From positions 1,414 to 12,995 of the forward strand of contig MFVH01000025.1 of assembly GCA_001786015.1 (NCBI GenBank): a stretch of DNA of 11,582 bases. Reading direction: 5' to 3'. The translations under genes were made by a program, and so were the position numbers. Within the stretch, counting starts at the first letter, position 1. The number at the start of each line of letters is the position of its first letter. The notes under the pieces were generated by a model. The model was not told the origin of the DNA. It made no database searches and saw only the letters and a program-made list of their open reading frames with translations. This DNA comes from Candidatus Nomurabacteria bacterium RIFCSPLOWO2_01_FULL_46_18. Lineage in GTDB: Bacteria; Patescibacteriota; Minisyncoccia; Phycocordibacterales; UBA9973. This document shows, one piece after another, positions 1 to 6,007 of the stretch.

Positions 1-237
1 GAGCCCTTCGATCTCCGGCGCGTACTCGAAACCCGGGTCGAAAGACCAGGCCTGGCCTCGCTTCTTCACAAAACCGATTGAGGAGAGCATTTTGAGTTCG
101 CGGCGGGCAAGATCGGGGTTAACCCGACTGCGCTTGGTCACGTCTTTTCCCTTAAAGGACTTATTCGGATTAAGGAGAAACAGCCGCATAATCTTGACTC
201 GAGCGGGACTCCCCAATATTTTCCCCAGAATTTCCAT
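1..237 (-). CDS. Winged-helix transcriptional regulator, N-terminal part (cut by window edge)
   Basis: The first 79 residues are visible, reading MEILGKILGSPARVKIMRLF at the start and running off the window edge at base 1. Residues 1-75 look like a winged-helix DNA-binding domain: helix 1 around LGKILGSPARVKIMRLFLL, a helix-turn-helix around KDVTKRSRVNPDLARRELKML, and a wing near GFVKKRGQAW. This is the pattern of ArsR/MarR-like regulators, and I recall a similar protein from Parcubacteria that continues into a second domain, not visible here. The ATG at 237 is chosen because a strong promoter ends 7 bases before it, so translation is probably leaderless. The gene lies directly downstream of rplL on the same strand but has its own promoter, whose -35 box lies in the last rplL codons. 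The target genes are unknown. Confidence 0.75.
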   Translation of the reverse strand, partial: MEILGKILGSPARVKIMRLFLLNPNKSFKGKDVTKRSRVNPDLARRELKMLSSIGFVKKRGQAWSFDPGFEYAPEIEGL

Positions 238-244
238 AAACGAT

Positions 245-273
245 ATAATACAATGGAAATCTATTTATTTCAA
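245..273 (-). promoter_or_regulatory. Promoter of the winged-helix regulator, overlapping the rplL end
   Basis: On the minus strand TTGAAA (268-273) is followed after exactly 17 bases by TATTAT (245-250). The -10 box ends 7 bases before the ATG at 237, so transcription should start at or next to the start codon. There is no room for a Shine-Dalgarno sequence. The -35 box lies in the last codons of rplL. Confidence 0.7.
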
Positions 274-630
274 CTCCACTTTTCCACCCGCCTCTTCGAT
301 TTTCTTTTTCAAGTCTTCCGCCTCGGCCTTCTTCATTCCCTCTTTTAAGGTTGAAGGCGCGCCGTCCACCAAGTCTTTGGCTTCCTTCAGACCAACCCCG
401 AGCACTTCTTTAACTACTTTCATAACCGCGATCTTTCCTTCACCGGCCGAAGCCAGTGTTACTATGAAGGAATCTTTTTCCTCCTTCGCTTCGCTGGCTT
501 GCCCGCCTCCGGCGGGAGCCGCAACCGTGGCCGCGCTCACTCCGAATTTTTCTTCGATCGCTTTTACCACGTCGTTTAGTTCCAGAACTGTCGCTTTATC
601 TAACCATTCTAACAATGTATCTTTATTCAT
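265..630 (-). CDS. rplL: 50S ribosomal protein L7/L12
   Basis: A 121-residue protein matching L7/L12 over its whole length and of normal family size. It forms the flexible stalk of the large ribosomal subunit, binds as dimers to L10 and recruits the translational GTPases. The N-terminal dimerisation domain (about residues 1-35, DTLLEWLDKATVLELNDVVK) is followed by an Ala/Gly/Pro hinge (about 36-48). The C-terminal domain (about 52-121) carries the factor-binding helix region KIAVMKVVKEVLGVGLKEAK. It is the second gene of an rplJ-rplL pair, 29 bases after the rplJ stop. The short AT-rich gap shows no Shine-Dalgarno sequence. Expression is presumably set by the attenuator ahead of rplJ. Confidence 0.97.
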   Translation of the reverse strand: MNKDTLLEWLDKATVLELNDVVKAIEEKFGVSAATVAAPAGGGQASEAKEEKDSFIVTLASAGEGKIAVMKVVKEVLGVGLKEAKDLVDGAPSTLKEGMKKAEAEDLKKKIEEAGGKVELK

Positions 631-659
631 AATTTTATACTTTTAACTTTATAAACTTT

Positions 660-1142
660 CTACTTGCCTTTGGCAACTTCACTAACCGCTATCGCCAGTC
701 TCTGCATGGGAGACTGAAGAAGAAACGCGAGTCTCGAGAGCAACCCTTCGCGCGACGGAATGGTGGCAATTTCTCTCATTTTCTCCGCGCCTACGAATTT
801 CCCTTCGAAAATTCCACCCAAGATTTTTAGAATCCCCTTACGCGCGGCGCCGAAATTATAAACTTCGCGAGCGCTTGATATCGGATCTTTGGAATATGCA
901 ATCGCGACTTCGCCCGGAAGTTCAGGCATTTCTCCTTCCGCTCGCCCTGCGAAGGCTCGCCGAAGCAGGGTCTTTCTTCCCACTTTATAATTTACTCCTT
1001 TTTCCCTTAACCCTCGGCGAAGAACGGTCTCATCCCCCACGTTTAGGCCGTGAAAATTTAGGAAAACCACTGATTTAGAATCTTTCGCTACTCCTTCAAA
1101 TTCTTTAACTATTTCTTCTTTTTGAGATTTTTTTAATGCCAT
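660..1142 (-). CDS. rplJ: 50S ribosomal protein L10
   Basis: A 160-residue protein typical of L10, beginning MALKKSQKEEIVKEFEGVAK. L10 anchors the L7/L12 dimers to 23S rRNA at the base of the ribosomal stalk. The N-terminal RNA-binding domain (about residues 1-100) includes the KSVVFLNFHGLNV strand and the VNYKVGRKTLLRRA segment. The C-terminal helix (about 138-155, LLQSPMQRLAIAVSEVAK) is the L12-docking helix. The first gene upstream is a 50-codon membrane peptide and not rplK-rplA, so this is a stand-alone rplJL unit. A leader with a terminator-like hairpin lies 5 bases before the ATG, and no Shine-Dalgarno sequence is seen. The L10-L12 complex is expected to repress its own synthesis. Confidence 0.97.
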   Translation of the reverse strand: MALKKSQKEEIVKEFEGVAKDSKSVVFLNFHGLNVGDETVLRRGLREKGVNYKVGRKTLLRRAFAGRAEGEMPELPGEVAIAYSKDPISSAREVYNFGAARKGILKILGGIFEGKFVGAEKMREIATIPSREGLLSRLAFLLQSPMQRLAIAVSEVAKGK

Positions 1143-1146
1143 AAAT

Positions 1147-1220
1147 AAAAAAACGGCTCTCGCCGCAAAATAAATTCGACCACTCTAGAGGACTTACCTG
1201 TGCGCCTCTCGTCTTTGCGG
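1147..1220 (-). ncRNA. L10-type attenuator leader of rplJ-rplL
   Basis: On the minus strand CCGCAAA (1214-1220) can pair over 7 bases with TTTGCGG (1163-1169), enclosing a domain with AAAGACGAGAGGCGC and a 5-base-pair stem AGAGG/CCTCT. The 3' strand of this outer helix overlaps the 5' arm of a second hairpin, CGGC-GAGA-GCCG (1154-1165), which is followed by seven T. The two helices cannot form together. This is the arrangement known for the Bacillus L10 leader, where the L10-L12 complex binds the enclosed domain and shifts the RNA towards termination. The AGAC...AGG...TAAGTCCT layout resembles the L10 leader family as I remember it, but no covariance search was possible. Confidence 0.65.
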
Positions 1221-1227
1221 TATTTCT

Positions 1228-1255
1228 ATCCTAGCACACTTCCCCGTTTTCGCAA
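1228..1255 (-). promoter_or_regulatory. Promoter of rplJ-rplL inside the end of the 50-codon gene
   Basis: TTGCGA (1250-1255), a 16-base spacer, then the extended -10 TGC-TAGGAT (-10 box 1228-1233). The first three bases of the -10 box are the TAG stop codon of the small upstream gene. Transcription should begin near 1221, just at the start of the attenuator leader, which supports both calls. Confidence 0.6.
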
Positions 1256-1383
1256 GTGGTAAAAGTCTGGGTGCCCGTCTCCCCGCCATTGCTAAAGTAG
1301 CTCACTAGAAATACTCCCAGAAGCCCCAGAATTATCATTCCGGTAAACATAATCAGCGTTTTAAGAAAATGGCGGGTGAACAT
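1231..1383 (-). CDS. 50-residue single-pass membrane peptide with a Cys-x5-Cys tail
   Basis: I do not recognise this protein. The 50-codon frame begins MFTRHFLKTLIMFTGMIILG. A basic N-terminus (R4, H5, K8) precedes one hydrophobic segment at about residues 9-29, so the N-terminus is probably cytoplasmic. The exported tail (30-50) is polar and ends in TTCENGEVC, with Cys44 and Cys50 spaced by five residues, which could form a disulfide or bind a metal. The gene is supported mainly by context: a perfect extended -10 box ends 6 bases before the ATG, immediately after a strong terminator. Its last codons overlap the rplJ promoter. A chance frame is possible, but the hydropathy pattern and the dedicated promoter argue for a real gene. 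Confidence 0.6.
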   Translation of the reverse strand: MFTRHFLKTLIMFTGMIILGLLGVFLVSYFSNGGETGTQTFTTCENGEVC

Positions 1384-1389
1384 GATCTA

Positions 1390-1398
1390 ATTATAACA
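1390..1398 (-). promoter_or_regulatory. Extended -10 promoter of the 50-codon gene (leaderless)
   Basis: The minus strand reads TGTTATAAT, a perfect extended -10 (TATAAT at 1390-1395), ending 6 bases before the ATG at 1383. No good -35 box is seen; that region is occupied by the terminator hairpin of the upstream gene. Confidence 0.65.
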
Positions 1399-1419
1399 AA
1401 AATCCCGCCGAAGCGGGAT
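1398..1419 (-). terminator. Intrinsic terminator after the secreted peptidoglycan-binding gene
   Basis: Perfect 7-base-pair arms ATCCCGC (1402-1408) and GCGGGAT (1413-1419). On the minus strand the loop is the stable TTCG tetraloop closed by C-G, and the hairpin runs into TTTTTG. It ends transcripts of the gene at 1498-2415. Confidence 0.8.
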
Positions 1420-1425
1420 CTTTGT

Positions 1426-1500
1426 TAACCCCTTTCTCCCCTTGTCAGGGAAAGACCTCTCTTTATTAAGGAGAGGGGTAAAAGGGTGAGGTGAGGGTTA
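1426..1500. repeat. GC-rich palindromic element, copy 1 (overlaps a stop codon)
   Basis: Bounded by TAACCC (1426-1431) and GGGTTA (1495-1500), a perfect terminal inverted repeat. Inside are CTTGTCAGGGAAA, shared with copy 2, and an inner palindrome CCTCTC...GGAGAGG followed by GGTAAAAGGG, shared in type with copies 2 and 3. The TAA stop of the adjacent secreted protein gene (1498-1500) is part of the terminal repeat. Confidence 0.7.
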
Positions 1501-2415
1501 TTGCATATTCGCTTTGGCTCGGCTCATTGGACCCAAAAGTCCGTCGGCCACCAGGCCGTTAGCCGCCTGCCAAGCTCTGGCTGCGGCCATGCTAAGCGGT
1601 CCGCAAACTCCGTCAACCACGAGTTGTGGATTTGCGCCATGGGCATTGAGATACATCTGCCAAGTTCGGCAGGCATCGTTCCTTGTTCCCTGTCGGACCA
1701 AGGTGCTGACAGCTGTGCCGAAACTAGAAAGAGTGCCTCCACTACCGCTTCCTCCCACTCCCGGAGTACCGGGGCTGGCTGGAGTAGCCGGAGTTGCGGG
1801 CGTAGCCGGAGTTCCGAGACATTGCTGACCCGTTACCGGACTAAACAAGTTACCCAAACCGCATCCAGGCGGAGTTACGCTTGAAGGACATGCCTGCCCA
1901 GTCGTTGAACTGAACAAGTTGCCGGGCGCGCATCCTGCAGGAGTTGCTGGAGTAGCCGGTGTTGCAGGAGTAGCGGGCGCAACAGAACCACCGCCCCCTC
2001 CGCCACCACCACCTCCTCCTCCTCCACTTGAATCAGGTGTACATTCACTCGTGGAAGCCGTGAGGGTGATAGTTTCTCCACCCGTGCCACCATAAATGGT
2101 AACGGTTTTAAGAAATGCGGCAGTACAGCTTTGAACCGCTTGCGAAGTGGTAACTCCGGAAACAACAAGGTCTCGACTGGCAGACGTGATAGTGAAAGTG
2201 TCCCCGTTTGGAACAATTACATCAATGCTTCCCGTACCCACAACTAAGCTGGTTGCTTCTGAACCGGAAAGAATCGTTAAGTTGACATCCGGTGAAGAAA
2301 GATCAACCGTCTGGTCCGCACTCCAAGTAAGAGCCTGGGCGTTTGCAAATGTTGCCAGACCGAAGACCGCCAATATTGCCAGAGCAAACAATCCTAATCT
2401 TAATTTATTTTTCAT
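1498..2415 (-). CDS. Secreted peptidoglycan-binding protein with Cys-framed linker modules
   Basis: A 305-residue exported protein. Residues 1-26 are a Sec signal peptide (MKNKLRLGLFALAILAVFGL then ATFANA, cleavage likely after Ala26). Residues 27-127 are a beta-rich domain of unknown type. A run of 13 Gly (131-143) and Ala-Thr-Pro repeats (147-160) lead into two modules of the pattern GC-x5-FS-x2-TG-x2-C (161-176 and 184-199). More Ala-Thr-Pro repeats follow (202-213). Residues 229-305 look like a PG_binding_1-type domain (LVRQGTRNDACRTWQMYLNA, VVDGVCGPLSMAAARAWQA, ADGLLGP) with Cys249 and Cys271 placed for a disulfide. It probably acts on or anchors to the cell wall outside the membrane. 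GGGGA lies 7 bases before the ATG as a weak ribosome binding site. An 11-codon frame ends in an ATGA overlap with the start. Confidence 0.9.
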   Translation of the reverse strand: MKNKLRLGLFALAILAVFGLATFANAQALTWSADQTVDLSSPDVNLTILSGSEATSLVVGTGSIDVIVPNGDTFTITSASRDLVVSGVTTSQAVQSCTAAFLKTVTIYGGTGGETITLTASTSECTPDSSGGGGGGGGGGGGGSVAPATPATPATPATPAGCAPGNLFSSTTGQACPSSVTPPGCGLGNLFSPVTGQQCLGTPATPATPATPASPGTPGVGGSGSGGTLSSFGTAVSTLVRQGTRNDACRTWQMYLNAHGANPQLVVDGVCGPLSMAAARAWQAANGLVADGLLGPMSRAKANMQ

Positions 2416-2423
2416 TTTGATTT

Positions 2424-2463
2424 CCCCGCTTCGCCCTGAATTTTCATTGAAGGGCTACGCAGG
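2424..2463 (-). repeat. Imperfect hairpin in the 5' leader of the secreted peptidoglycan-binding gene
   Basis: On the minus strand TGCGTAGCCCT pairs with AGGGCGAAGCG around a 13-base loop: a perfect GCCCT/AGGGC stem, a GTA/GAA internal loop, and a short outer helix. The GGGGA that could serve as the ribosome binding site lies at the 3' end of the outer helix. The CTTCGCCCT...AGGGCTACG pairing resembles short repeats I remember from Parcubacteria, but only one copy is in the window. Confidence 0.45.
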
Positions 2464-2480
2464 ACAAGTAATTTTCAGAC

Positions 2481-2516
2481 CTACAGAACCGACCGGTTAA
2501 GAATAATTTTCTGTAG
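2481..2516. repeat. 8-base inverted repeat between two secreted-protein genes
   Basis: CTACAGAA (2481-2488) and TTCTGTAG (2509-2516) are perfect inverted repeats around a 20-base centre that itself contains CCGACCGG. It could end minus-strand transcripts of the 240-residue gene, but no T-run follows on that strand. On the plus strand a T5 run follows, yet no plus-strand gene is present. The role is unclear. Confidence 0.4.
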
Positions 2517-2539
2517 AATTTTTAATTAAGGATTGTTTG

Positions 2540-3262
2540 TTAATCAACTGGCGCTCCTGAGTATAATTGAATATATCTAACTGCACCGTTAACAATAACC
2601 TTTATATAGCCATCAGCAGTGCTTGGTTCTGTTGCGGGGGCACTGTTCCAAACCAAAGGAATCGTGCTGGTCAAGGTCAGAACGGAATCATAGGTCTGGC
2701 TACCAGTCTGGGTTTCCGGCTTCTCAATTTTAATGGCCTGGAAATTGCCAGTAATAGCAGCAGCAGAAAATGCAGATCGGAATCGAAGACCGGTTACGTC
2801 GCCGGTAATTGTTCTCGCTCCGGCGTCATCAGTTACCAATTCAATTTGCGCTCCTCTTACATCTCCTCCAATATCCCCGGTTGTTCCTTTGAGATAAGCA
2901 TCGATATGAGCCCCGATAATTGACCCAGTAGTCAACTCAAAACCATTATTAACCCGTGGAGATATTTCAACACCGGTAACTCCGCCGGTAGTCTTGGTTA
3001 TCCCTACTCCCGGTTTTATTTGCGCACCGATAAAATCTCCAGTAGTGCTGGTACTATCTGTTCTGGAATTGAGCTTTATTGTATTTGTGAGAGTGCCATT
3101 AAGCGACATTGCCGCGGCAGTGCTTGTGATTGTCAAAGCTCCATCGCTTGTGACCGTCAAAGCGCCAAGTGTCAGAGCGGCCTCCGCTTGCACAGCTCCA
3201 ACTCCTACGACCAGAGCCAGAGCAATCAAACCTAAACCTAAACCCTTAAATATTTTTTTCAT
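2540..3262 (-). CDS. Secreted repeat protein, probable beta-solenoid
   Basis: A 240-residue exported protein that I cannot assign to a named family. Residues 1-29 are a signal peptide (MKKIFKGLGLGLIALALVVG, cleavage likely near AEA-A). From about residue 57 to 180 it carries five or six imperfect repeats of about 18-21 residues built on TG-[DGSN]-x2-G-x2-I, for example TTGDFIGAQIKP, TTGGVTGVEISP, TTGSIIGAHIDA and ITGDVTGLRFRS. Such regular Gly/Ile spacing suggests a beta-solenoid. The C-terminus DGYIKVIVNGAVRYIQLY is a compact beta module that I associate with the ends of surface and phage-tail-like proteins. It sits in a run of exported-protein genes. No Shine-Dalgarno sequence precedes the ATG. 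Role: probably surface structure or adhesion, by inference only. Confidence 0.85.
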   Translation of the reverse strand: MKKIFKGLGLGLIALALVVGVGAVQAEAALTLGALTVTSDGALTITSTAAAMSLNGTLTNTIKLNSRTDSTSTTGDFIGAQIKPGVGITKTTGGVTGVEISPRVNNGFELTTGSIIGAHIDAYLKGTTGDIGGDVRGAQIELVTDDAGARTITGDVTGLRFRSAFSAAAITGNFQAIKIEKPETQTGSQTYDSVLTLTSTIPLVWNSAPATEPSTADGYIKVIVNGAVRYIQLYSGAPVD

Positions 3263-3328
3263 AATTTATAATAAGTTAATAATAATCAAAAACGTTAAAA
3301 GCGCATTCGACACGCTTATATACTTGTA

Positions 3329-3334
3329 ATTATA
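3329..3334 (-). promoter_or_regulatory. Probable -10 box of the 240-residue secreted protein gene
   Basis: A perfect TATAAT on the minus strand inside a very AT-rich stretch, about 65 bases upstream of the ATG at 3262. No convincing -35 box was found (TGTTGT at 17 bases is weak). The transcript would have a leader of about 60 bases. Confidence 0.45.
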
Positions 3335-3384
3335 CAATACAAATAAATACTACAACACAAAAACTGTGCATAACTTATAAATAC

Positions 3385-3505
3385 AACCCCCTTAATCCCC
3401 CCTCCAGAGGCGGACAGGCCTTGTCAGGGGAAAACCTCACCCCTTTCCCCTCTCCATAAATTTTTATGGAGAGGGGTGGATGCGAAGCAGACGGGGAGAG
3501 GGGTT
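3385..3505. repeat. GC-rich palindromic element, copy 2 (long, composite)
   Basis: Bounded by AACCCC (3385-3390) and GGGGTT (3500-3505). It contains a perfect 14-base-pair hairpin with arms CCCCTCTCCATAAA and TTTATGGAGAGGGG and a 2-base centre, the phrase CCTTGTCAGGGGAAA shared with copy 1, and a second GGGGAGAGGGG. It looks like two elements joined or nested. It lies 5 bases beyond the stop of the 121-residue gene and may serve as that gene's terminator, though without a U-run. Together with the AT-rich promoter region it accounts for the 248-base gap 3263-3510. Confidence 0.75.
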
Positions 3506-3510
3506 TGAAA

Positions 3511-3876
3511 TTACTTTCCTTGCTCCGCTAAAGTTTGAGCTATGTTACTTTCCGGACTAAGCGGACCGTAAAAGACAAGGTTGTCCTTTACGAGATGCAA
3601 AACTTGAGGCGCCCAAAGGGCGTCCTTTATGGGGTTCAACTGAAAGTTATTCTTGGTTTCATCAGCGGGATCTTTTGTAACTTGCAATATATACCCATCT
3701 TTAAGCTGTAAATCAGGGAATATTGCCAGCTTGCCTATATATACTTCCCCGGTCGTAAAATACACTATAGAATAATCATCGTTCACTATCCCCAACTGTC
3801 TGCCAAACAGGCTAAGCCCAAGAACCACAATCAAAATCGCTACCACTACTAAAATTTTTACTTTATTGTGTGACAT
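3511..3876 (-). CDS. Single-pass membrane protein of a family seen in Parcubacteria
   Basis: A 121-residue protein starting MSHNKVKILVVVAILIVVLG. An upstream in-frame ATG at 3912 lies inside a terminator, so I take 3876, where a TATAAT ends 6 bases earlier (leaderless). One transmembrane segment occupies about residues 7-24, probably with the rest outside the cell. The remainder has the pattern SIVYFTTGEVYIGKLAIFPD, then LKDGYILQV, NFQLNPIKDALWAPQ and NLVFYGPLSPES. From memory this is a small conserved family of unknown function in candidate-phyla genomes. The lone-strand spacing suggests a small beta domain held at the membrane. It follows the S-layer-like gene but has its own promoter. Confidence 0.8.
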   Translation of the reverse strand: MSHNKVKILVVVAILIVVLGLSLFGRQLGIVNDDYSIVYFTTGEVYIGKLAIFPDLQLKDGYILQVTKDPADETKNNFQLNPIKDALWAPQVLHLVKDNLVFYGPLSPESNIAQTLAEQGK

Positions 3877-3882
3877 ATAAGT

Positions 3883-3888
3883 ATTATA
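3883..3888 (-). promoter_or_regulatory. -10 box of the 121-residue membrane protein gene (leaderless)
   Basis: A perfect TATAAT on the minus strand ending 6 bases before the ATG at 3876. The -35 position (about 3906-3911, TGGTTT on the minus strand) falls within the arm of the upstream terminator, so terminator and promoter share sequence. Confidence 0.65.
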
Positions 3889-3900
3889 AATCAAACAACA

Positions 3901-3930
3901 ACAAAAAACCACTCCCGTCGGAGTGGTTTT
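3901..3930 (-). terminator. Intrinsic terminator of the S-layer-like gene
   Basis: Perfect 11-base-pair arms AAAACCACTCC (3905-3915) and GGAGTGGTTTT (3920-3930) around a 4-base loop, followed on the minus strand by a T-rich run (TTTTTTG). It lies 47 bases after the stop codon at 3977. The A/T flanks make it potentially bidirectional. Confidence 0.9.
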
Positions 3931-3976
3931 AAGAATACCTTTTAAGGCGTATTAGCCAATCAACTAATGACTATGA

Positions 3977-6007
3977 TTACTCACCGTCATTCAAGAAGAT
4001 TTGAGGTGTCTTGAAGTCTACAAGATTAAAGGTGTAGCCCAAGTTGCCGTCTATCGCTGTAAGAGCATAAACTAGGTCAGCAAGTGCTACATCAAAGAAT
4101 CCATCAACCATGTCAGTCGCACCATCGCGGATGTCCACGTTGATTGAGAAGCGTTCTGTATCATCCTCTGCCACTAAGAATGTAGTGTTAGCAGAAGCTG
4201 TAGCTCCACTTGGTGAAGTAAGCGTTGCTACTACAGTACCTGCACCAGTAACAGTAAGATCAGCCTCTCCTGATCCTCCAGCTTCAAGTGGGGCAGAAGC
4301 ATCAATGTAGATATCTCCATCCCATGCAGTTACATCAAACGTAATAGTGAACAAACCCGTGTCACTTGGCTGAACTGTAACCTCACCAGCAGTTTTAACT
4401 GCTGTAGCGCTTACTAATTCAAGCGTAAAGCCCACATCGCGAATTTCAGACGCAGTGCTGTTAGCAGTACCGGTCTTGTCCGCATCCGCAAGGTTCTCGC
4501 CTGTTTCATCTTCGGCGTCGAAGGTTGCAAGGTCGGTTTCAGTTTCACCGAAAGCGGCCGCAATCGTGTCGGCAACATCAAGCGCACCGGAGAGAGCGAC
4601 AAACTTACCTTTTACCACGAAGTTTACTGTATCGCCCGCGTCAATGACATAATCAAGGTCATCGAATAAGACAACTTGGGTATCTGCACCGCCGGCAGCT
4701 GCGCCGTCAACGGCCTCCGAACCAATTTCAACTCCATCCGCAAAGAGGCGGAGAGTGGTAACAACATCACCCGGCTCGTCAAAGTCGGTTCCAGCCGCCT
4801 CTGTCGAAGTAAGGGTAACCGGAAGATCATCAATGGTTACATCCGAGTCGCCTTCTATTTCAACATCGAAGGCAAGGATTGGAACATTGTCGGTAGTATT
4901 AGTTGCGTCAACATTGATAAGGTGCGCATCATTGACTAACTTGTTAGCAGTTCCAGATTCGGTAATTTTCAATTCAGTATCGGCTGACGTTGCGAACGAC
5001 TCAAAAGAGAACGTCGTAGCGGCAACCGTCGGGTCTTCAGAAATTGAAGCCCCAGTAGCATCAACGAAACGAAGAGAAGTCATATCAACTGTCCAAGTGT
5101 CTGCAGCATCGTTAGTGTCCAGATTGCTTACACCAGAAATAGCTACGTACAAGATTTCCGTGTCCCCTGCATCAATGACCGCGCTTGAATCAAGCGAGAC
5201 TGTCTTTGTCCAAGCATTGTTATCATTGAACTCGTCACCATCTTCCCGAGCAACTTCTGTACTGCCAAGCCAAATGGATACATCTTTAGCGTAGTTGTCA
5301 AAGTCGCTGGCTGCGGTGCCCTCGTCAAACACGAGCCGAAGCGCGGTCAGACGAATGTCCGAATCATTGCTATTCTCGATTTCAAGACCGACAACTTTTA
5401 CATCATCCGCGTCTTCACCAACTTCTTCGTTGCTAAGACCAGAAGCCAAGTCATATGAATCAACAGAGCCTGCTCCACCGGTCAAAAGACCAGATGTTGA
5501 AGGTGTTGAACCACCAGAACATGAAGCTCCTGTAGTTGGACTAAATCCTGCAGTTGAAGTACAACCTGCCGGAAGAGAAGTCCCACTTGAACATGAAGCG
5601 CCAGTAGTCGGGCTGAATCCAGCGGTTGAAGTACAACCGGCCGGAAGACCTGATACCGGAGCGCCAGTAAGACCTGCTAACACAGCGCCGGTCAAAGGAC
5701 CGACAACGCCGTCAGCGGCAAGTCCGCGAGCTGCTTGGAATGCCATAACAGCCGCTTTGGTTTTTGCGCCGAAGTACGAGGACTCCAATCCTGGAGAACC
5801 CGCGCCAACGCTAGAAACCAAGTAACCGTTCGCGTTAAGAGTCTGTTGCAGACTCATAACTTGTGAACCGGTCGAACCCATCTTGAGAGTGCCAGTGTGC
5901 ATATAAGCAGCACTAGCAGTCAGTGCGAAAGCAAACAAAGCTCCAGCAACTATGACCGCAACAATCGTAATCCCAAGAAGAGATTTTGATTTTAATACAT
6001 TACTCAT
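3977..6007 (-). CDS. S-layer-like surface protein with a peptidoglycan-binding domain
   Basis: A 676-residue acidic exported protein. Residues 1-33 are a signal peptide (hydrophobic core LLGITIVAVIVAGALFAFAL, then TASA). Residues 39-112 are a PG_binding_1-type domain (KMGSTGSQVMSLQQTLNANG, FGAKTKAAVMAFQAARG, ADGVVGP), likely the wall anchor. Two copies of a Cys-framed module follow (124-139 and 148-163), the only Cys residues in the protein. The rest (about 175-676) is a string of Asp- and Thr-rich beta domains with recurring IDAGDT and EIEN/LRL-type strands, ending YTFNLVDFKTPQIFLNDGE, a C-terminus I associate with Parcubacterial S-layer proteins. A strong promoter, a leader of about 170 bases and a strong terminator fit a highly expressed structural protein. 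No Shine-Dalgarno sequence precedes the ATG. Confidence 0.88.
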   Translation of the reverse strand: MSNVLKSKSLLGITIVAVIVAGALFAFALTASAAYMHTGTLKMGSTGSQVMSLQQTLNANGYLVSSVGAGSPGLESSYFGAKTKAAVMAFQAARGLAADGVVGPLTGAVLAGLTGAPVSGLPAGCTSTAGFSPTTGASCSSGTSLPAGCTSTAGFSPTTGASCSGGSTPSTSGLLTGGAGSVDSYDLASGLSNEEVGEDADDVKVVGLEIENSNDSDIRLTALRLVFDEGTAASDFDNYAKDVSIWLGSTEVAREDGDEFNDNNAWTKTVSLDSSAVIDAGDTEILYVAISGVSNLDTNDAADTWTVDMTSLRFVDATGASISEDPTVAATTFSFESFATSADTELKITESGTANKLVNDAHLINVDATNTTDNVPILAFDVEIEGDSDVTIDDLPVTLTSTEAAGTDFDEPGDVVTTLRLFADGVEIGSEAVDGAAAGGADTQVVLFDDLDYVIDAGDTVNFVVKGKFVALSGALDVADTIAAAFGETETDLATFDAEDETGENLADADKTGTANSTASEIRDVGFTLELVSATAVKTAGEVTVQPSDTGLFTITFDVTAWDGDIYIDASAPLEAGGSGEADLTVTGAGTVVATLTSPSGATASANTTFLVAEDDTERFSINVDIRDGATDMVDGFFDVALADLVYALTAIDGNLGYTFNLVDFKTPQIFLNDGE

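Noticed and set aside
875..1078. Plus-strand frames opposite rplJ, rplL and the surface genes
   Set aside because: They are antisense shadows of well-supported genes, without promoters or recognisable protein features.
1935..2022. Slippage-prone microsatellite in the poly-Gly and Ala-Thr-Pro region
   Set aside because: Codons are mixed at third positions, so the DNA is not a clean tandem repeat; the repetition is mainly at protein level.
3877..3912. N-terminal extension of the 121-residue membrane protein by 12 residues
   Set aside because: The upstream ATG lies inside the S-layer terminator and upstream of the -10 box, so it would not be in the transcript.
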